Shown here: positions 35,384 through 45,125 of the stretch, in pieces
How the letters are laid out: each line of letters starts with the position of its first letter
Numbering within the stretch: position 1 is the stretch's first letter
NCBI RefSeq assembly: GCF_016881005.1
Contig: NZ_JACOPV010000008.1
Coordinates: 221,209-285,208 of the forward strand
DNA length: 64,000 nucleotides
Source: Pseudomonas arcuscaelestis
GTDB lineage: Bacteria > Pseudomonadota > Gammaproteobacteria > Pseudomonadales > Pseudomonadaceae
Direction: 5' to 3'
Translations under genes and position numbers: made by a program
Notes under the pieces: generated by a model
Told to the model about the DNA's origin: nothing
The model's database searches: none
The model's input: the letters and a program-made list of their open reading frames with translations, nothing else

Positions 35384-35804
35384 CCCCTTCTACGTCTCCT
35401 GAACCACTAGGAAGCCCTTGAACGGGCCACCGATCGACCCAGCTAGCTCTCAACCAAACCTGGCCCAGCGCGAATAGGGCCAGGTGCTGGCAGGCGTCAG
35501 ACCTGCTCGGTACGCTCCGAGCCTTCCATTTTGGGAATGCCTACCAGCTTCTTCGATTTCCACTTGCAAGGCTGCTTTGGGATGTCCTATCCTTTTGCCG
35601 TCTTGAAAAGGGCCGCTGGCGTGGCTTGATACGTGTGATCTCAAGACCTTTGTTTCAAACGCTACATCCGCATACCTCTGGGAAAATGTCACACCGAGAA
35701 GAATCGGTTTAGTGCGCACCGACCAGGTTAGCCAGCAACCACGAGTCACCGCGCATACCCGTATGCATGGGCATTCCGCCTGTGTAACTTCTTAGGACTA
35801 TGTG
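35384..35804. other. intergenic region with one hairpin
   Basis: A stem CCTGGCCC / GGGCCAGG occurs near 35458-35484 but lacks a T-run. Minus-strand frames across this stretch do not read like protein. Promoter elements for the next gene should be present but were not identified. Confidence 0.35.
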
Positions 35805-37760
35805 ATGAACCGTACCCCTGCCTTGTTGAAACGCCTCCCTTTCCAATCCGATGACATCCGTGAGTTCGTGGGGATCGCAAGACGCCTATGCCGCGGGCTT
35901 AACATCGCCGTGACGAAAAATGCCGACCTGGCTCGTGAAGTCGTGGCCAAGGCTTGCTTGTACAACGACATGCATGAAGTCCGCTCCAGCATCGGTCGGG
36001 TTCCGTATCCGACCGTTGGCTCAATCACCCGGGCAGACGTTCAACTACTGGTTGCCTACGGGTTTCAACGCCATACAGAAATCCCATTTCTTGAGGCGTG
36101 GCAGCGCGCCGGCCGGGCCCGCCTGCGTGGCCTGAGCATTGACCAAGTCACGGTTGAGCGCCAGCGTGAAGAACGATTCAAAGCGCGTGGTCTGAAAGGG
36201 GACCAGGACGCCATTACTTCCGCCCAGCGCCCAGCCACCAACAACTGGCACGACGATCAGGCTCGCTTCTTCAAGCATGGCGCACCGAGCTTTGATCTTT
36301 GTGTGCGTCCAGATGGGCGAGCGTTTCACTGGGAGGCGTTCACTGCTGTCTACGATGCCATTCGTAGCTCCCGCTTTGAGCGTTCGATCGTAGATCCGCT
36401 TGAGCAGTTTCCTGCCGGCAGTGAGGAGGCGGTCGACAAGTTCCTTAGCGAGTCTCTGATTCCACAGTCATGGATCCCTGTATCGCAGCACATCCAGGAC
36501 GGCCTGGTCACCCTTGATCATGAAGTAGTTTGGCTTTTCGTTGAGTCAGGGCTTTACATCGGTCGTGCCATTCGTCACAAGGCGCATGGGGGGTTCCTGC
36601 CGCGGTTGTTCCTAACCGAAGAGGAAGTGGCAGAAGGTTTGGACTTTGTTGTCCGTGGGGCTTATGTCCAAGGGGGCTCCTCCCAACTACCCTCCATGCT
36701 TCGGTCACCCAAGGGTGACGAGTTGGTTTACACATTGAAGGCCGGTGCTCGCCGGCCCGATGCGATCTCAAACCCCCAAAAGGAAGTGCGTGTACCGATC
36801 GAAGACCTTGAGCTGACCCCCAATCTGTACGCGGGTTCACACACCATGCTTCGGCCTGGCCTTGGGACGAAGCAAGTGGTCTGGGGCTTGGATGGCAAAG
36901 CAGTAAAAGCAACAGCCAGCCAAAGCGTCACGAGCACGTACTTTGAATCCACGGCCTGGCTTTCAGAGATTGACATGCCCTCGCTGTTTCCAGACTTCCG
37001 TCCCGGCCCACCAGTCGATGACCGCGATACGTTCGCCTTTGCCCGTGATGTGCAGAATAAGGTGTTTCTTCCACCCAAGGCACTGGATTTCCAGGATCGT
37101 GCCTCAAGCATTCTCGCCAGAAAGGAGAAGGCAGCACGCGAACGGCTGCAGGAAACAGCAGAGACCGGGGAGTTCCTCGCCGTTTGTAAAGTTGAACTGC
37201 CGGCAGAGGGCGTAGAGGTGATGGCTGGTGATCTGCTTGCTGAACTGTCGCCGGGGTCTGATAGCGCTGAGTTGGGCAAGCGAGCGAGGAGCGTGTCGGC
37301 GCACATAATCCTCCGTTATCCGGTCCTGGCTCACTACGGCCCACTCGCCCTGAATGCGGCAATCAGCGTGCACTGCCAAGGTGAGCCATTTGCGGACTTC
37401 TACGTTGAGACGTTGCCCCTCTCTGACGTGCTGGTGGGCCTGGTCATGCTGCAGGCTGGCTTCAAGCAGGGTGGGGCGTTCCGTTTCTTCAAGTCTGCAC
37501 CATCCAAAATCGCGGTGTCGCAATGGCTGGCTGGCGTTACTGATCTCGATGCCGTACACGAGGCTGCTGCAGGGCTCGAGGGCTATGCTGCCGCGCTGAA
37601 GGCCCAGCAAGAGCGGATCGCCCGTATTGAGGCCGTAATGAAACATGACGCAGAACGCCGCCGTGTGGCATTCGATCATGGCTATCTCTACGTAGGCGCT
37701 GAACTGCCTCGTGCCAAGCCTCGGAGTGTGATGCAGATGCTTGGGTCGCTCGGCGACTGA
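35805..37760 (+). CDS. large hypothetical protein
   Basis: A 651-residue soluble protein with no signal peptide, no membrane helix and no domain I can name. An AGGA lies about nine bases before the ATG at 35805; a GTG at 35802 is an alternative. A C-terminal coiled-coil-like stretch (LKAQQERIARIEAVMKHDAERR) is the only clear structural feature. It is presumably plasmid-specific backbone. Confidence 0.65.
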   Translation: MNRTPALLKRLPFQSDDIREFVGIARRLCRGLNIAVTKNADLAREVVAKACLYNDMHEVRSSIGRVPYPTVGSITRADVQLLVAYGFQRHTEIPFLEAWQRAGRARLRGLSIDQVTVERQREERFKARGLKGDQDAITSAQRPATNNWHDDQARFFKHGAPSFDLCVRPDGRAFHWEAFTAVYDAIRSSRFERSIVDPLEQFPAGSEEAVDKFLSESLIPQSWIPVSQHIQDGLVTLDHEVVWLFVESGLYIGRAIRHKAHGGFLPRLFLTEEEVAEGLDFVVRGAYVQGGSSQLPSMLRSPKGDELVYTLKAGARRPDAISNPQKEVRVPIEDLELTPNLYAGSHTMLRPGLGTKQVVWGLDGKAVKATASQSVTSTYFESTAWLSEIDMPSLFPDFRPGPPVDDRDTFAFARDVQNKVFLPPKALDFQDRASSILARKEKAARERLQETAETGEFLAVCKVELPAEGVEVMAGDLLAELSPGSDSAELGKRARSVSAHIILRYPVLAHYGPLALNAAISVHCQGEPFADFYVETLPLSDVLVGLVMLQAGFKQGGAFRFFKSAPSKIAVSQWLAGVTDLDAVHEAAAGLEGYAAALKAQQERIARIEAVMKHDAERRRVAFDHGYLYVGAELPRAKPRSVMQMLGSLGD

Positions 37761-37887
37761 GGTCGGACGCACGTGTCTGACTGGTCAATCAGCTAGGCGC
37801 CGTTATGTTGCTTTAGGTCACCAATCCGCGGCGACCGAACCCGGGCCTGTTGGCCCGGCCGGCGCCGTCCTGACCTGAGGACTACAA

Positions 37888-38223
37888 ATGCCTGTCTTAT
37901 TCGACCTGCTGGTTCTTGCGATGCTCGTCTTCTTTGCGCCGTACATCCTGTTCGGTGTGGTTCTGGGAATGATCGGCTCAACAATCTGCACCCTCTTTCA
38001 ACCCGCCTTACTGATGGGGGCAATTTGGTTCGCCTTCACGGGTAGCTATCTGGCGGCCCAGGTGCCATCACCTGACGTACCGTACTTGAACATCATCGAG
38101 TTGGTATCGCAGGCTCAAGTGTTCGGTGTGACTCTACCGATGGTGCTGTTCGTGATTGCGGGTGCGCTCGTGATTGCGGCCTTCTTTGCCAGGCAACGTG
38201 CTAACGACATGGGCGGGCGCTGA
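37888..38223 (+). CDS. small membrane protein
   Basis: A 111-residue protein with about three hydrophobic helices (residues 4-30, 38-56, 80-100) and no recognised family. TGAGGACTACAA before the ATG gives a fair ribosome binding site. Confidence 0.6.
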   Translation: MPVLFDLLVLAMLVFFAPYILFGVVLGMIGSTICTLFQPALLMGAIWFAFTGSYLAAQVPSPDVPYLNIIELVSQAQVFGVTLPMVLFVIAGALVIAAFFARQRANDMGGR

Positions 38224-38338
38224 GTCAGCGCTTTGGCCAGGTACCGGGTAGCACCTGAATTCCGTGAAGGGTTTCTAGCTGGGCGGTACCGAAGCTGCCG
38301 TTATCATAGTGGCCATTAGAACCAGGAGTAGCGACCGT

Positions 38339-38644
38339 ATGATTGACGCGCATAACGAACCACAGCCTCTGGGATCCACTGTGCAGTTCACCGGCGACCA
38401 TAGCTCGTGTGCATTGAACCCGTTTGCAGGCTTTAACCACGAATCGGGTGATCTGCTTGAGCTGGTCGAGGCAGCAACGGGTTTTGACCTCACTCCGGCC
38501 CAGCGCACCGCTGCAGTTAACTCTGGACTGCAGGTTGCTCAGCAAGGCGAACCCTCGGTTGCAACGTTGGCAGCGGCCTGGGCTCAGCAACCGGAGCTCG
38601 TTGATTTCGCAAACGCCGTCCGCCGGGCCTTCCTGCCTGATTAA
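38339..38644 (+). CDS. small hypothetical protein
   Basis: A 101-residue protein. AGGAG eight bases before the ATG at 38339 decides this start over an upstream GTG. The centre reads FDLTPAQRTAAVNSGLQVAQQGEPSV, helical; no family recognised. Confidence 0.6.
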   Translation: MIDAHNEPQPLGSTVQFTGDHSSCALNPFAGFNHESGDLLELVEAATGFDLTPAQRTAAVNSGLQVAQQGEPSVATLAAAWAQQPELVDFANAVRRAFLPD

Positions 38645-38717
38645 TTTCTAATTCACTCCGACTTTGTATTGCCCGGGCATGCTGCCCGCGCACCGACATA
38701 CTCGCAAAGGATTTGAT

Positions 38718-39725
38718 ATGCCCATCCGCCATGCCGTTATTCACCACATCGACAAAAAGCCCGACGGTTCCCCAGCTGTGCTTCACGAAGCAGGCAGTGA
38801 GCTTCATGAGTCGCAGGCCATTGAAACCCTCCTCGGAGATTTAAACGACGCCTACAACGCGAAGCAGGGCAAGGCCTGGGGGCTGTTTCATTCAGAATCC
38901 GGCGCGCATCCGTTGAGTCGATGGCTAAACGAGTACCTCAAGGAGGATATGACGTTCCTCGAGTTCTCCAAGGTAGCGGTCTGCCACTTAGTCAAGCTCA
39001 TGGAGGAGACCAACCTTTCCACCGGTGGGCACGTGATCTTCGCGCACTATACCCAGGGCATGACCGACTATTTGACGATTGCGCTGCTTCACCACAGTGA
39101 TGGGGTGACGGTCACCGATGAACTCGAGCTCGCACCCTCTCGACACCTTGATGTCGGGCAGTTGCATCTGGCTGCTCGCATCTGCATCTCCGAGTGGCAG
39201 AACAACAAGAACTCGAAGCAGTACATCTCGTTCATCAAGGGCAAGAATGGCCGCAAGGTTTCCGAGTACTTCCGTGACTTTGTCGGCTGCATGGAGGGTG
39301 TTGATGGCCCTGGCGAGACCCGCACGTTGCTCAAGGCTTTCAGCGACTTCGTGGAAGGCGAGGATCTTCCTGATGAGGCCGCCAGGGAGAAAACGCAGAC
39401 CCTGGTGGACTATGCGGTCAGTCAGACCAAGAAAGGGGACGCAGTGAGTCTGGAAGAGCTCTCGGGCCTCATCGATGAGGACCGTCCGAAGGCTTTCTAT
39501 GACCATATTCGTAACAAGGACTACGGGCTGTCGCCAGAAATCCCGGCTGACAAACGCACCCTCAACCAATTCCGTCGCTTCACCGGGCGGGCCGAGGGCA
39601 TGTCCATCAGCTTTGAAGCGCATTTGCTGGGTTCGAAGATTGAGTATGACGAAGAGGCCGGCACTCTGATGATCAAGAATCTTCCAACCCAGCTCGTTGA
39701 CTCCCTCAAACGCGCCGCCTCCTAA
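38718..39725 (+). CDS. YejK/NdpA-like nucleoid-associated protein
   Basis: A 335-residue protein matching the 37-kDa nucleoid-associated family: [14 protein letters not shown] at the start, [16 protein letters not shown] and the central [22 protein letters not shown] segment are hallmark stretches. These proteins bind the bacterial nucleoid; plasmid and phage copies may shape or silence incoming DNA. AAAGGA lies six bases before the ATG at 38718; the frame is open upstream to 38664 but without a good site. Confidence 0.85.
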   Translation: MPIRHAVIHHIDKKPDGSPAVLHEAGSELHESQAIETLLGDLNDAYNAKQGKAWGLFHSESGAHPLSRWLNEYLKEDMTFLEFSKVAVCHLVKLMEETNLSTGGHVIFAHYTQGMTDYLTIALLHHSDGVTVTDELELAPSRHLDVGQLHLAARICISEWQNNKNSKQYISFIKGKNGRKVSEYFRDFVGCMEGVDGPGETRTLLKAFSDFVEGEDLPDEAAREKTQTLVDYAVSQTKKGDAVSLEELSGLIDEDRPKAFYDHIRNKDYGLSPEIPADKRTLNQFRRFTGRAEGMSISFEAHLLGSKIEYDEEAGTLMIKNLPTQLVDSLKRAAS

Positions 39726-39798
39726 CTGCGGCAACTGACGGCGCCGCTCTGGTGGCGCCACCGCGGGAAACCCAAGGCTAAAGGATGAGGTATTTGCT

Positions 39799-40194
39799 GT
39801 GACCAACGACAAAGAGATGGTCGACAGGCTCGGTGACTGTGGCTACGAAGATGGTGATTGGCGTTGTAGGGAGGGAGGCTACCTTTGGTACGCAGGTGAT
39901 GGAGAGGGCTTCGATCCTACGGACTGCTCATACCTGTGCCCACATTGCCGCACTCATGACTACCTGGAAGCGGCCAAGGATGAGGCTGAATCTTGCAGCC
40001 ACTATTCCAATAACGGCAGCTCAGGTACCGGCCTCGACATCTGGAAGGCCGCGGAGTCCAAAGCCGTTGAAGCCAATCGACCGGAAGCAATCAAGGCGCT
40101 GGTGATGCTTGGACCAGTATCTGCCCTGGAGGGTGACGATAGCTCGGAAGGTTACTCCGTCGTTATGTGCAACACCCAGCAGATGAAACCATGA
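39799..40194 (+). CDS. small Cys-rich hypothetical protein
   Basis: A 131-residue protein from a GTG codon. Cysteines in CGYEDGDWRC and LCPHC could bind zinc. It reads into the NinX-like gene with an ATGA overlap, so the two are translated together. No family recognised. Confidence 0.5.
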   Translation: MTNDKEMVDRLGDCGYEDGDWRCREGGYLWYAGDGEGFDPTDCSYLCPHCRTHDYLEAAKDEAESCSHYSNNGSSGTGLDIWKAAESKAVEANRPEAIKALVMLGPVSALEGDDSSEGYSVVMCNTQQMKP

Positions 40195-40577
40195 TCGAAT
40201 TGAATACAGCCGAGTTGGTCGGCGAACCCTTGGGCTGGGCTGTTGGTAAGGCGCTAGGCCTTGACCTTCAGCTTGTGCCGCCCATCTACGGCAACCCTTG
40301 GCGGGTGTTCGTGAAGTACACCTTTGAGGTGACCGACCGCACGGCACGGTACAACCCACAAGAAGACTGGGCGCTAGGTGGGCCAGTGAGCGAGGCGGAG
40401 GAATTGACCATTGGGCCAAGCGCGTGGGACTGGCAAGGCAAGTGCGTGCTTCGTCGGGCCCAGTCCGATGGGGCAAGCGTGTATTTCGAGCATGCGAACC
40501 AACTCGTGGCTTCTATGCGTGCGGTCGTCCACGCCAAGCTCGGGGAAACCGTTCTGGTTCCGAAGGAGATCTGCTGA
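40191..40577 (+). CDS. NinX-like (DUF2591) protein
   Basis: A 128-residue protein close to the phage DUF2591/NinX pattern: NTAELVGEPLGWAVGKALGL at the start, NPQEDWALGGPVSEAEEL in the middle and ASMRAVVHAKLGETVLVP near the end. These occur in phage and plasmid small-gene blocks; their role is unknown. Start codon overlaps the previous stop. Confidence 0.7.
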   Translation: MIELNTAELVGEPLGWAVGKALGLDLQLVPPIYGNPWRVFVKYTFEVTDRTARYNPQEDWALGGPVSEAEELTIGPSAWDWQGKCVLRRAQSDGASVYFEHANQLVASMRAVVHAKLGETVLVPKEIC

Positions 40578-40578
40578 C

Positions 40579-40785
40579 ATGGCCATCGATAGAACTGAAC
40601 TAGTGGAGCTGGCTGAGCGCGTGTTTACAGACCACCGGTTTTGCGTGGACGAATATCACCGCACCCTTGCGGCTGGTGTTCAAACGCTCCTCGAGGAGAA
40701 CAAGCGGCTTGAAGCCTCATTGCTGCATATCAACAACGCGGTCGCAATCTCGGCAGTTAATGATGCAGAAAGCCTGGCAGAGTAG
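40579..40785 (+). CDS. small hypothetical protein
   Basis: A 68-residue protein directly after the NinX-like stop (one base gap); GGAG lies 13 bases before the ATG. It contains a helical segment (GVQTLLEENKRLEASLLHIN) typical of short phage-type coiled-coil proteins. Confidence 0.55.
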   Translation: MAIDRTELVELAERVFTDHRFCVDEYHRTLAAGVQTLLEENKRLEASLLHINNAVAISAVNDAESLAE

Positions 40786-40797
40786 TGCCGGGTGCTG

Positions 40798-40965
40798 ATG
40801 GCCGAACGTGATCAGCTCAAAGCCGAGAACACGGACCGGCTGATGGGCATTACTAATATCATGCGAGCGACTAGCGTAGGTGACCCAGCGTTCGCTTTAG
40901 CCAGTGAAGTGGTGAGTAAGGTGAGGACTGAAGCCACCATGAACAAGGAGGGTAGTGATGATTGA
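40798..40965 (+). CDS. very small hypothetical protein
   Basis: A 55-residue frame (MAERDQLKAENTDRL...) between two genes of the same chain. Its N-terminal heptad pattern continues the coiled-coil style of its neighbour, and its end overlaps the next gene's start by eight bases. It might alternatively be the displaced C-terminus of the previous gene, which ends 12 bases earlier. Confidence 0.45.
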   Translation: MAERDQLKAENTDRLMGITNIMRATSVGDPAFALASEVVSKVRTEATMNKEGSDD

Positions 40966-41413
40966 AATTATGGGCGTGGCAGTGGCCAGCTTGCTGGCCG
41001 CCGGTGCAGGGGTATGGCTTGGAAGGGGTATTGGCCTGTCGAAGGCGGATCGCCTTCAGCGGATCGCAGAGCGTGCTATGGGAGAGGCCAGCGAAAGCGC
41101 GAAAGAGGTAGCAGGAGCCCGTATGGACATCCATTCCCTGACGATCGAACGCAACCGACTCCTCGCCGAGAATGAGGTCCTACGCACGAACGCTGAGTTG
41201 TACTCCCAGGTCGAGCGTGCTGCAGGCGAACTGCCTGGTGCATGGCGAATTGAAATTGTTGTTGAACTTCATGGGGGAGCGGTCGAACTCTACGATGGGG
41301 ACGGTATCGGGGTGGACTTTGACGGCCAAGGTCCTTTGAGCGAACAGGTTTCTGATGCAATCGACCTGGCCAGAAGTGCGGCTATGGAGCGAGATTGCGT
41401 CGGCGCTCACTGA
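40958..41413 (+). CDS. membrane-anchored coiled-coil protein
   Basis: A 151-residue protein with one N-terminal membrane helix (GVAVASLLAAGAGVWLGRGIGL), a coiled coil (TIERNRLLAENEVLRTNAELY) and a short strand-rich end. Last gene of the chain that begins at 39799. Function unknown. Confidence 0.6.
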   Translation: MIEIMGVAVASLLAAGAGVWLGRGIGLSKADRLQRIAERAMGEASESAKEVAGARMDIHSLTIERNRLLAENEVLRTNAELYSQVERAAGELPGAWRIEIVVELHGGAVELYDGDGIGVDFDGQGPLSEQVSDAIDLARSAAMERDCVGAH

Positions 41414-41451
41414 CTCATGGGAGATAGAACGGGTGCTTTTCACGCTGCGCT

Positions 41452-41766
41452 TCAGACGCAGGCTGGGCATTCGTTAGATGGTGATGGCTCCTCGGGCGCG
41501 CCGACCAAGATGCCCTTCATTTGCTCGAACTCACCGGCTGAGATCACCCGGTACCCGGCGCGCCATGGATCATCTGGCGACAGAGTGAACCTCACACTGG
41601 GTTCGGCCACACCTGGTGGCTGTTGAGTGAGGTCTTCGCAGACATCGTTCTTGAGATGAGCATTGAGCCCCTCAGCGGGGGACTGAGTGTTCGTAGTTAT
41701 GCGCCTTGTCTTTGAACCCTGATGACGAAACATCCCGGCTTGCGGTTGCGGGCATTGTACCTGCAA
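41452..41766 (-). CDS. possible small hypothetical protein
   Basis: A 104-residue frame whose second half reads like real protein (VRFTLSPDDPWRAGYRVISAGEFEQMKGIL). The first 40 residues are less convincing and the start cannot be fixed. It converges on the chain ending at 41413. Confidence 0.4.
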   Translation of the reverse strand: MQVQCPQPQAGMFRHQGSKTRRITTNTQSPAEGLNAHLKNDVCEDLTQQPPGVAEPSVRFTLSPDDPWRAGYRVISAGEFEQMKGILVGAPEEPSPSNECPACV

Positions 41767-42056
41767 GCCTGGGTGTCATCCGCAAATCCGCTAGCGGGAA
41801 TACTCAACTGTACGTTCTGGTCTGTTGACGCTGACCATCCCACAGCCAGGCGGACATTTGCTGGCGCTAGATGTCCGTTTGAACAATCCCGGCTGCGCGC
41901 GGCCACCTTCGTCTGATGTCATGCCCACTTCCAGTACCAGCCCGTGAACACTATAGGTATCGTTTACTCAGGATCCGATAGATGTTCACCATTTTCTTTG
42001 GTATGCCACTTCTTGAGTGCCTATGATTAGGAATCAAACCATGATCGAGGCACACC
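41767..42056. other. intergenic region
   Basis: Nothing recognised apart from the GAGG ribosome binding site six bases before the gene at 42057. Confidence 0.35.
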
Positions 42057-43157
42057 ATGTCTACTGAACCGTTCGTATTGAGGGACGTCGCCCGGGCCCA
42101 AGAGTGGGTAGCAGTATGCGAAAAGTCCTGTGGATACGAATCAGATAGGTGCGCCTCAATCCTGGCATCACTCTGCGGATTCGGCTCTTGGGACATCATG
42201 GTTTTCGCCATTGGTAGTCTTCCACCCTCTGAGTGCGATGAGTCACTCAGTCAAGAGCAGCTTCTAATGCGCCTTGAGCGGTACTTTCGAATACTGGTTG
42301 GTGAGTACGAGATCCATCCTGATCTGGCAGCGGCGATAGTGCACCTACTCTCGCCCTCTGCAAATTGTCCTTTTTCTGGATTCAGGCCAGAAGACGTCCA
42401 GCACGTTTATGAGGAGCCAGAGGAATTCGACATCGAGGAACTTTTCGCAGCTCCAAACTCGCCCGAACACTCAAGTATGTTGTTCCCGCTTACCAGTGAG
42501 ATCGATACCCATGCTTGGGGAGAGGTTTTCCGGTATCTAGGCTGGCAAGCTACAGCGCTGGATGAGGACAGCCTGATTGGAACTCCCTCGTACGTGCTCA
42601 TAGACCCGAAAACAGGCGGGGCAGACATGCCCGTCTATTTTGTTCATTGCCTACCGTCACCATCATTCGATGACGGGATTTTTGAAGATCCTACCGTTGC
42701 AGTCGCCCAGTATGCATGCTTAGGCAACTATGTAAGTGATTGGGATCTCATGGGTTGTCAGGGGTTTCTTGTGCTTTCATCCCGGCCACAGCTACTTGAG
42801 ACCAGCGGCAAGTTCTATTGCTCTATAGGCAAGGCATACCTGGGTAAAGAAAGACGGTGGCTCGATTTACTCATTAGCCGCAACTGTAAAGATGTGACTG
42901 AATTCATTCGGTTGAATAAAAAGGTGAAACCAGGATTGCTGGGGGCGTCTGGGCTAGCGGAGCGCAACGATGAGCTGTGTAAACAGATTGCATTGCTGCT
43001 GTCCGGCTTCGACTCAGATTACGGAGATCCATACGACTGGAGCGTTGTAGCCATGGAGACCGAAAATGGCTGGGCCGTGGTTACTGCTGTTGAGGACGGG
43101 GAGTACGATGAGGAGGATTTAGCGCCATTTCTATTGGCGCCTGTGGACCAGCTATAG
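42057..43157 (+). CDS. hypothetical protein
   Basis: A 366-residue acidic soluble protein. The N-terminal 60 residues (DVARAQEWVAVCEKS, ILASLCGFGSWDIMVF) resemble the short helical leader found in some glyoxalase-superfamily labelled proteins of Pseudomonas, but no active-site pattern follows. GAGG six bases before the ATG supports the start. Confidence 0.6.
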   Translation: MSTEPFVLRDVARAQEWVAVCEKSCGYESDRCASILASLCGFGSWDIMVFAIGSLPPSECDESLSQEQLLMRLERYFRILVGEYEIHPDLAAAIVHLLSPSANCPFSGFRPEDVQHVYEEPEEFDIEELFAAPNSPEHSSMLFPLTSEIDTHAWGEVFRYLGWQATALDEDSLIGTPSYVLIDPKTGGADMPVYFVHCLPSPSFDDGIFEDPTVAVAQYACLGNYVSDWDLMGCQGFLVLSSRPQLLETSGKFYCSIGKAYLGKERRWLDLLISRNCKDVTEFIRLNKKVKPGLLGASGLAERNDELCKQIALLLSGFDSDYGDPYDWSVVAMETENGWAVVTAVEDGEYDEEDLAPFLLAPVDQL

Positions 43158-43288
43158 AGTGTTGGCTCTCTACTAGGCAAGCGTGGCAACCATGCGTGCC
43201 ACAATCGCTCTATGCCTGGTGAGATCCAGCACCAGGCCACTGCAGGCCTTCCTCAAGACATCAGCAATCGCGCTGGCCAGATATCCTT

Positions 43289-43489
43289 TCAGCTCTGTTC
43301 GCTCGACGATTCTTCCTTCTCGGGAAAGGATTTGCAGGCACAAAAGATGGCCAAAAACACAGCCAAGGAGAGCCCACCAAATTGCCATTTGCTCAACGAC
43401 TCATCACCCAGAAGAACCGGGGCCATCAGCCCTACGGCAACCATCCCGAACCCGAATACGCCCAGCTCATAAGCAGTTTTTCTCTTCAT
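43289..43489 (-). CDS. small two-helix membrane protein
   Basis: A 66-residue protein from ATG 43489 (MKRKTAYELGVFGFG): two hydrophobic helices (residues 8-25 and 34-48) and a charged tail. GAAGGG nine bases upstream supports this start over one at 43537. Confidence 0.5.
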   Translation of the reverse strand: MKRKTAYELGVFGFGMVAVGLMAPVLLGDESLSKWQFGGLSLAVFLAIFCACKSFPEKEESSSEQS

Positions 43490-43664
43490 CCTCGAAACCC
43501 TTCTAACTTCTCGAACGCGAAGCCCGCGCCCTGGCAATGAAAAACCCGCGCGGGGCGGGGTGATGGTGAAGCAAAACTAGAGCACAGGTGTTGTGATGCC
43601 TGATCCCTATGTTTGCTGATCAGGATAACGGCCTATGGCGCAACACCAACTGAAGGTAGGAGTG

Positions 43665-43871
43665 CTACCTGGTGCCTACATTAGACTCCTTGCGTTCACA
43701 TTCAACAATCCAAAGCATCCGCCCGAAATCCAGCGTGGCTCCTGGGTCAAGTATGACGGTGCGGGACTTGATTTCGGGGGTGTTCCTCAGGTGGCCATCA
43801 AATCCAGCTGAATCGTCAGCTAATGAAGGTGGGGCGGGAGGGTGTAGGGGAGGATCATGCTCTTGCTGCAT
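43665..43871 (-). CDS. possible small hypothetical protein
   Basis: A 68-residue frame with GAGAGGG ahead of its ATG; the rear part (RTVILDPGATLDFGRMLWIVECE) reads like a strand-rich protein. No family recognised. Confidence 0.4.
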   Translation of the reverse strand: MQQEHDPPLHPPAPPSLADDSAGFDGHLRNTPEIKSRTVILDPGATLDFGRMLWIVECERKESNVGTR

Positions 43872-43935
43872 GCCAGCCCTCTCGAGCTGGCGCTAGCAGA
43901 TCAGGAGGGCGAGACTACAAGCTGCAGGACGGGCC

Positions 43936-44871
43936 TTACTGCACGTTCATCGGGGGAAATATCGGTCGAATCCCGCGGCACTTAGGGTAACTGGCACAGC
44001 CCCAGAAGTGCCCCCCGGCGTTGGCACCCGATCGTGCCACGCGCTTCATCATTGTCGTGCTGCAAAACGGGCAGTTTGGGGCATTCGCCACCACGTCCCC
44101 CAAGGGCGTCGATGCTTTTGCAAGGTTCTTTGGCTCACCGGTTGCATTGGGCGGCTTGAGCACCGGCTTTTCAGTACGCTTGCTCGGTTCGGCCTTGGGA
44201 GCGCGGGCAGAAGGCTTCTGTGCCTCGTCAATCCACTTCTTGAGCCCAACTCCGTCAACCAGCTTCAGGTTGCGGCCAGACGCAAAGTCCTGTGCTTCAC
44301 GTGTGAAAGTCCCGCTGGTGACAACGTATCCACCAACCGCCCCTTCCGCAGCCATCGCGCCGTACAGCTCGCGTACCACCGGCACACCCACACGATTCGC
44401 CCGCCAGTGCTTGCACTGAACGAGGTAGTCCTCGTTATCTTTTCGTGCCACCAGATCGAATCCGCCGTCCGGGCCTTGCTGGCCGGTTTCTTGAACCGAA
44501 TAGCCGCGGCGTCTCAAGGCTTCCCCTACGAGTAACTCAAACTCCTGCCAGCTAATGCTAAGCAGAGAGCCAGCCGGTGTAGTGATCGATTCAACCAACT
44601 GCCGGCGCTTACGTTTGCGGAAGACAGAAGCGATTGCACCGACGACAAAAATCCCGGGCACCACAAATTGCCCATACAGCGAGGTGATGTAGACCAGGCT
44701 ATCGAGCGCAATGACACGGAGTTGTGGAGCGCTGGCAGCCTGCGGTTCCGGTACGGTCGCCAGGGAGTGAAGATACAGGCCGGAGGCAAGTGCAATGGCT
44801 AAGCTGATCCACCAGGGTAGCTTTGACGCCATGTTTAAGAGGTCATTCAGATCGGAATTTCGCTTGGCCAT
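43936..44871 (-). CDS. membrane-anchored Mrr-like restriction endonuclease with zinc ribbon
   Basis: A 311-residue protein. Two hydrophobic helices near the N-terminus (LPWWISLAIALASGLYL and FVVPGIFVVGAIASVF) hold it in the membrane. The centre is a PD-(D/E)xK nuclease of the Mrr_cat group: FELLVGEALRRRGY, GPDGGFDLVA and YLVQCKHW carry the catalytic Asp and Gln-x-Lys. The C-terminus has a topoisomerase-type C4 zinc ribbon (CPFC and CASYPKC). Such proteins are thought to cut foreign or modified DNA; membrane anchoring suggests action on incoming DNA, which is inference. The start at 44871 (MAKRNSD) is chosen over 44928. Confidence 0.82.
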   Translation of the reverse strand: MAKRNSDLNDLLNMASKLPWWISLAIALASGLYLHSLATVPEPQAASAPQLRVIALDSLVYITSLYGQFVVPGIFVVGAIASVFRKRKRRQLVESITTPAGSLLSISWQEFELLVGEALRRRGYSVQETGQQGPDGGFDLVARKDNEDYLVQCKHWRANRVGVPVVRELYGAMAAEGAVGGYVVTSGTFTREAQDFASGRNLKLVDGVGLKKWIDEAQKPSARAPKAEPSKRTEKPVLKPPNATGEPKNLAKASTPLGDVVANAPNCPFCSTTMMKRVARSGANAGGHFWGCASYPKCRGIRPIFPPMNVQ

Positions 44872-45125
44872 CAACTTGATCTTGCTCGGTACCAGGAAAG
44901 AGGGGGTAGGTGGCCAGTGTACAGTCATGCCTTCTACATGGCGCGGTACATCCAGGCAGGCTTTGAGCTTTCATGACAGCCAGCGTTTACGGCCTGCAGG
45001 GCGACTGCGGAATGCGATACCTCACAGGCACCTGATAACCCCTTAGCATGCTGGGGAGCGCCATCAAGGTGGTCGACGGCGGGCGGGCCGTTATGTTGCA
45101 AGGTACATTCTCAGAGGACCGCAAT

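Noticed and set aside
35450..35749. 99-codon minus-strand frame in the gap before the 651-residue gene
   Set aside because: Composition does not look like protein and there is no start signal.
43173..43388. A 71-codon minus-strand frame (MAIWWALLGCVF...) overlapping the small membrane protein
   Set aside because: Its tail reads somewhat like protein, but it overlaps a better-supported gene and has no ribosome site; left out.
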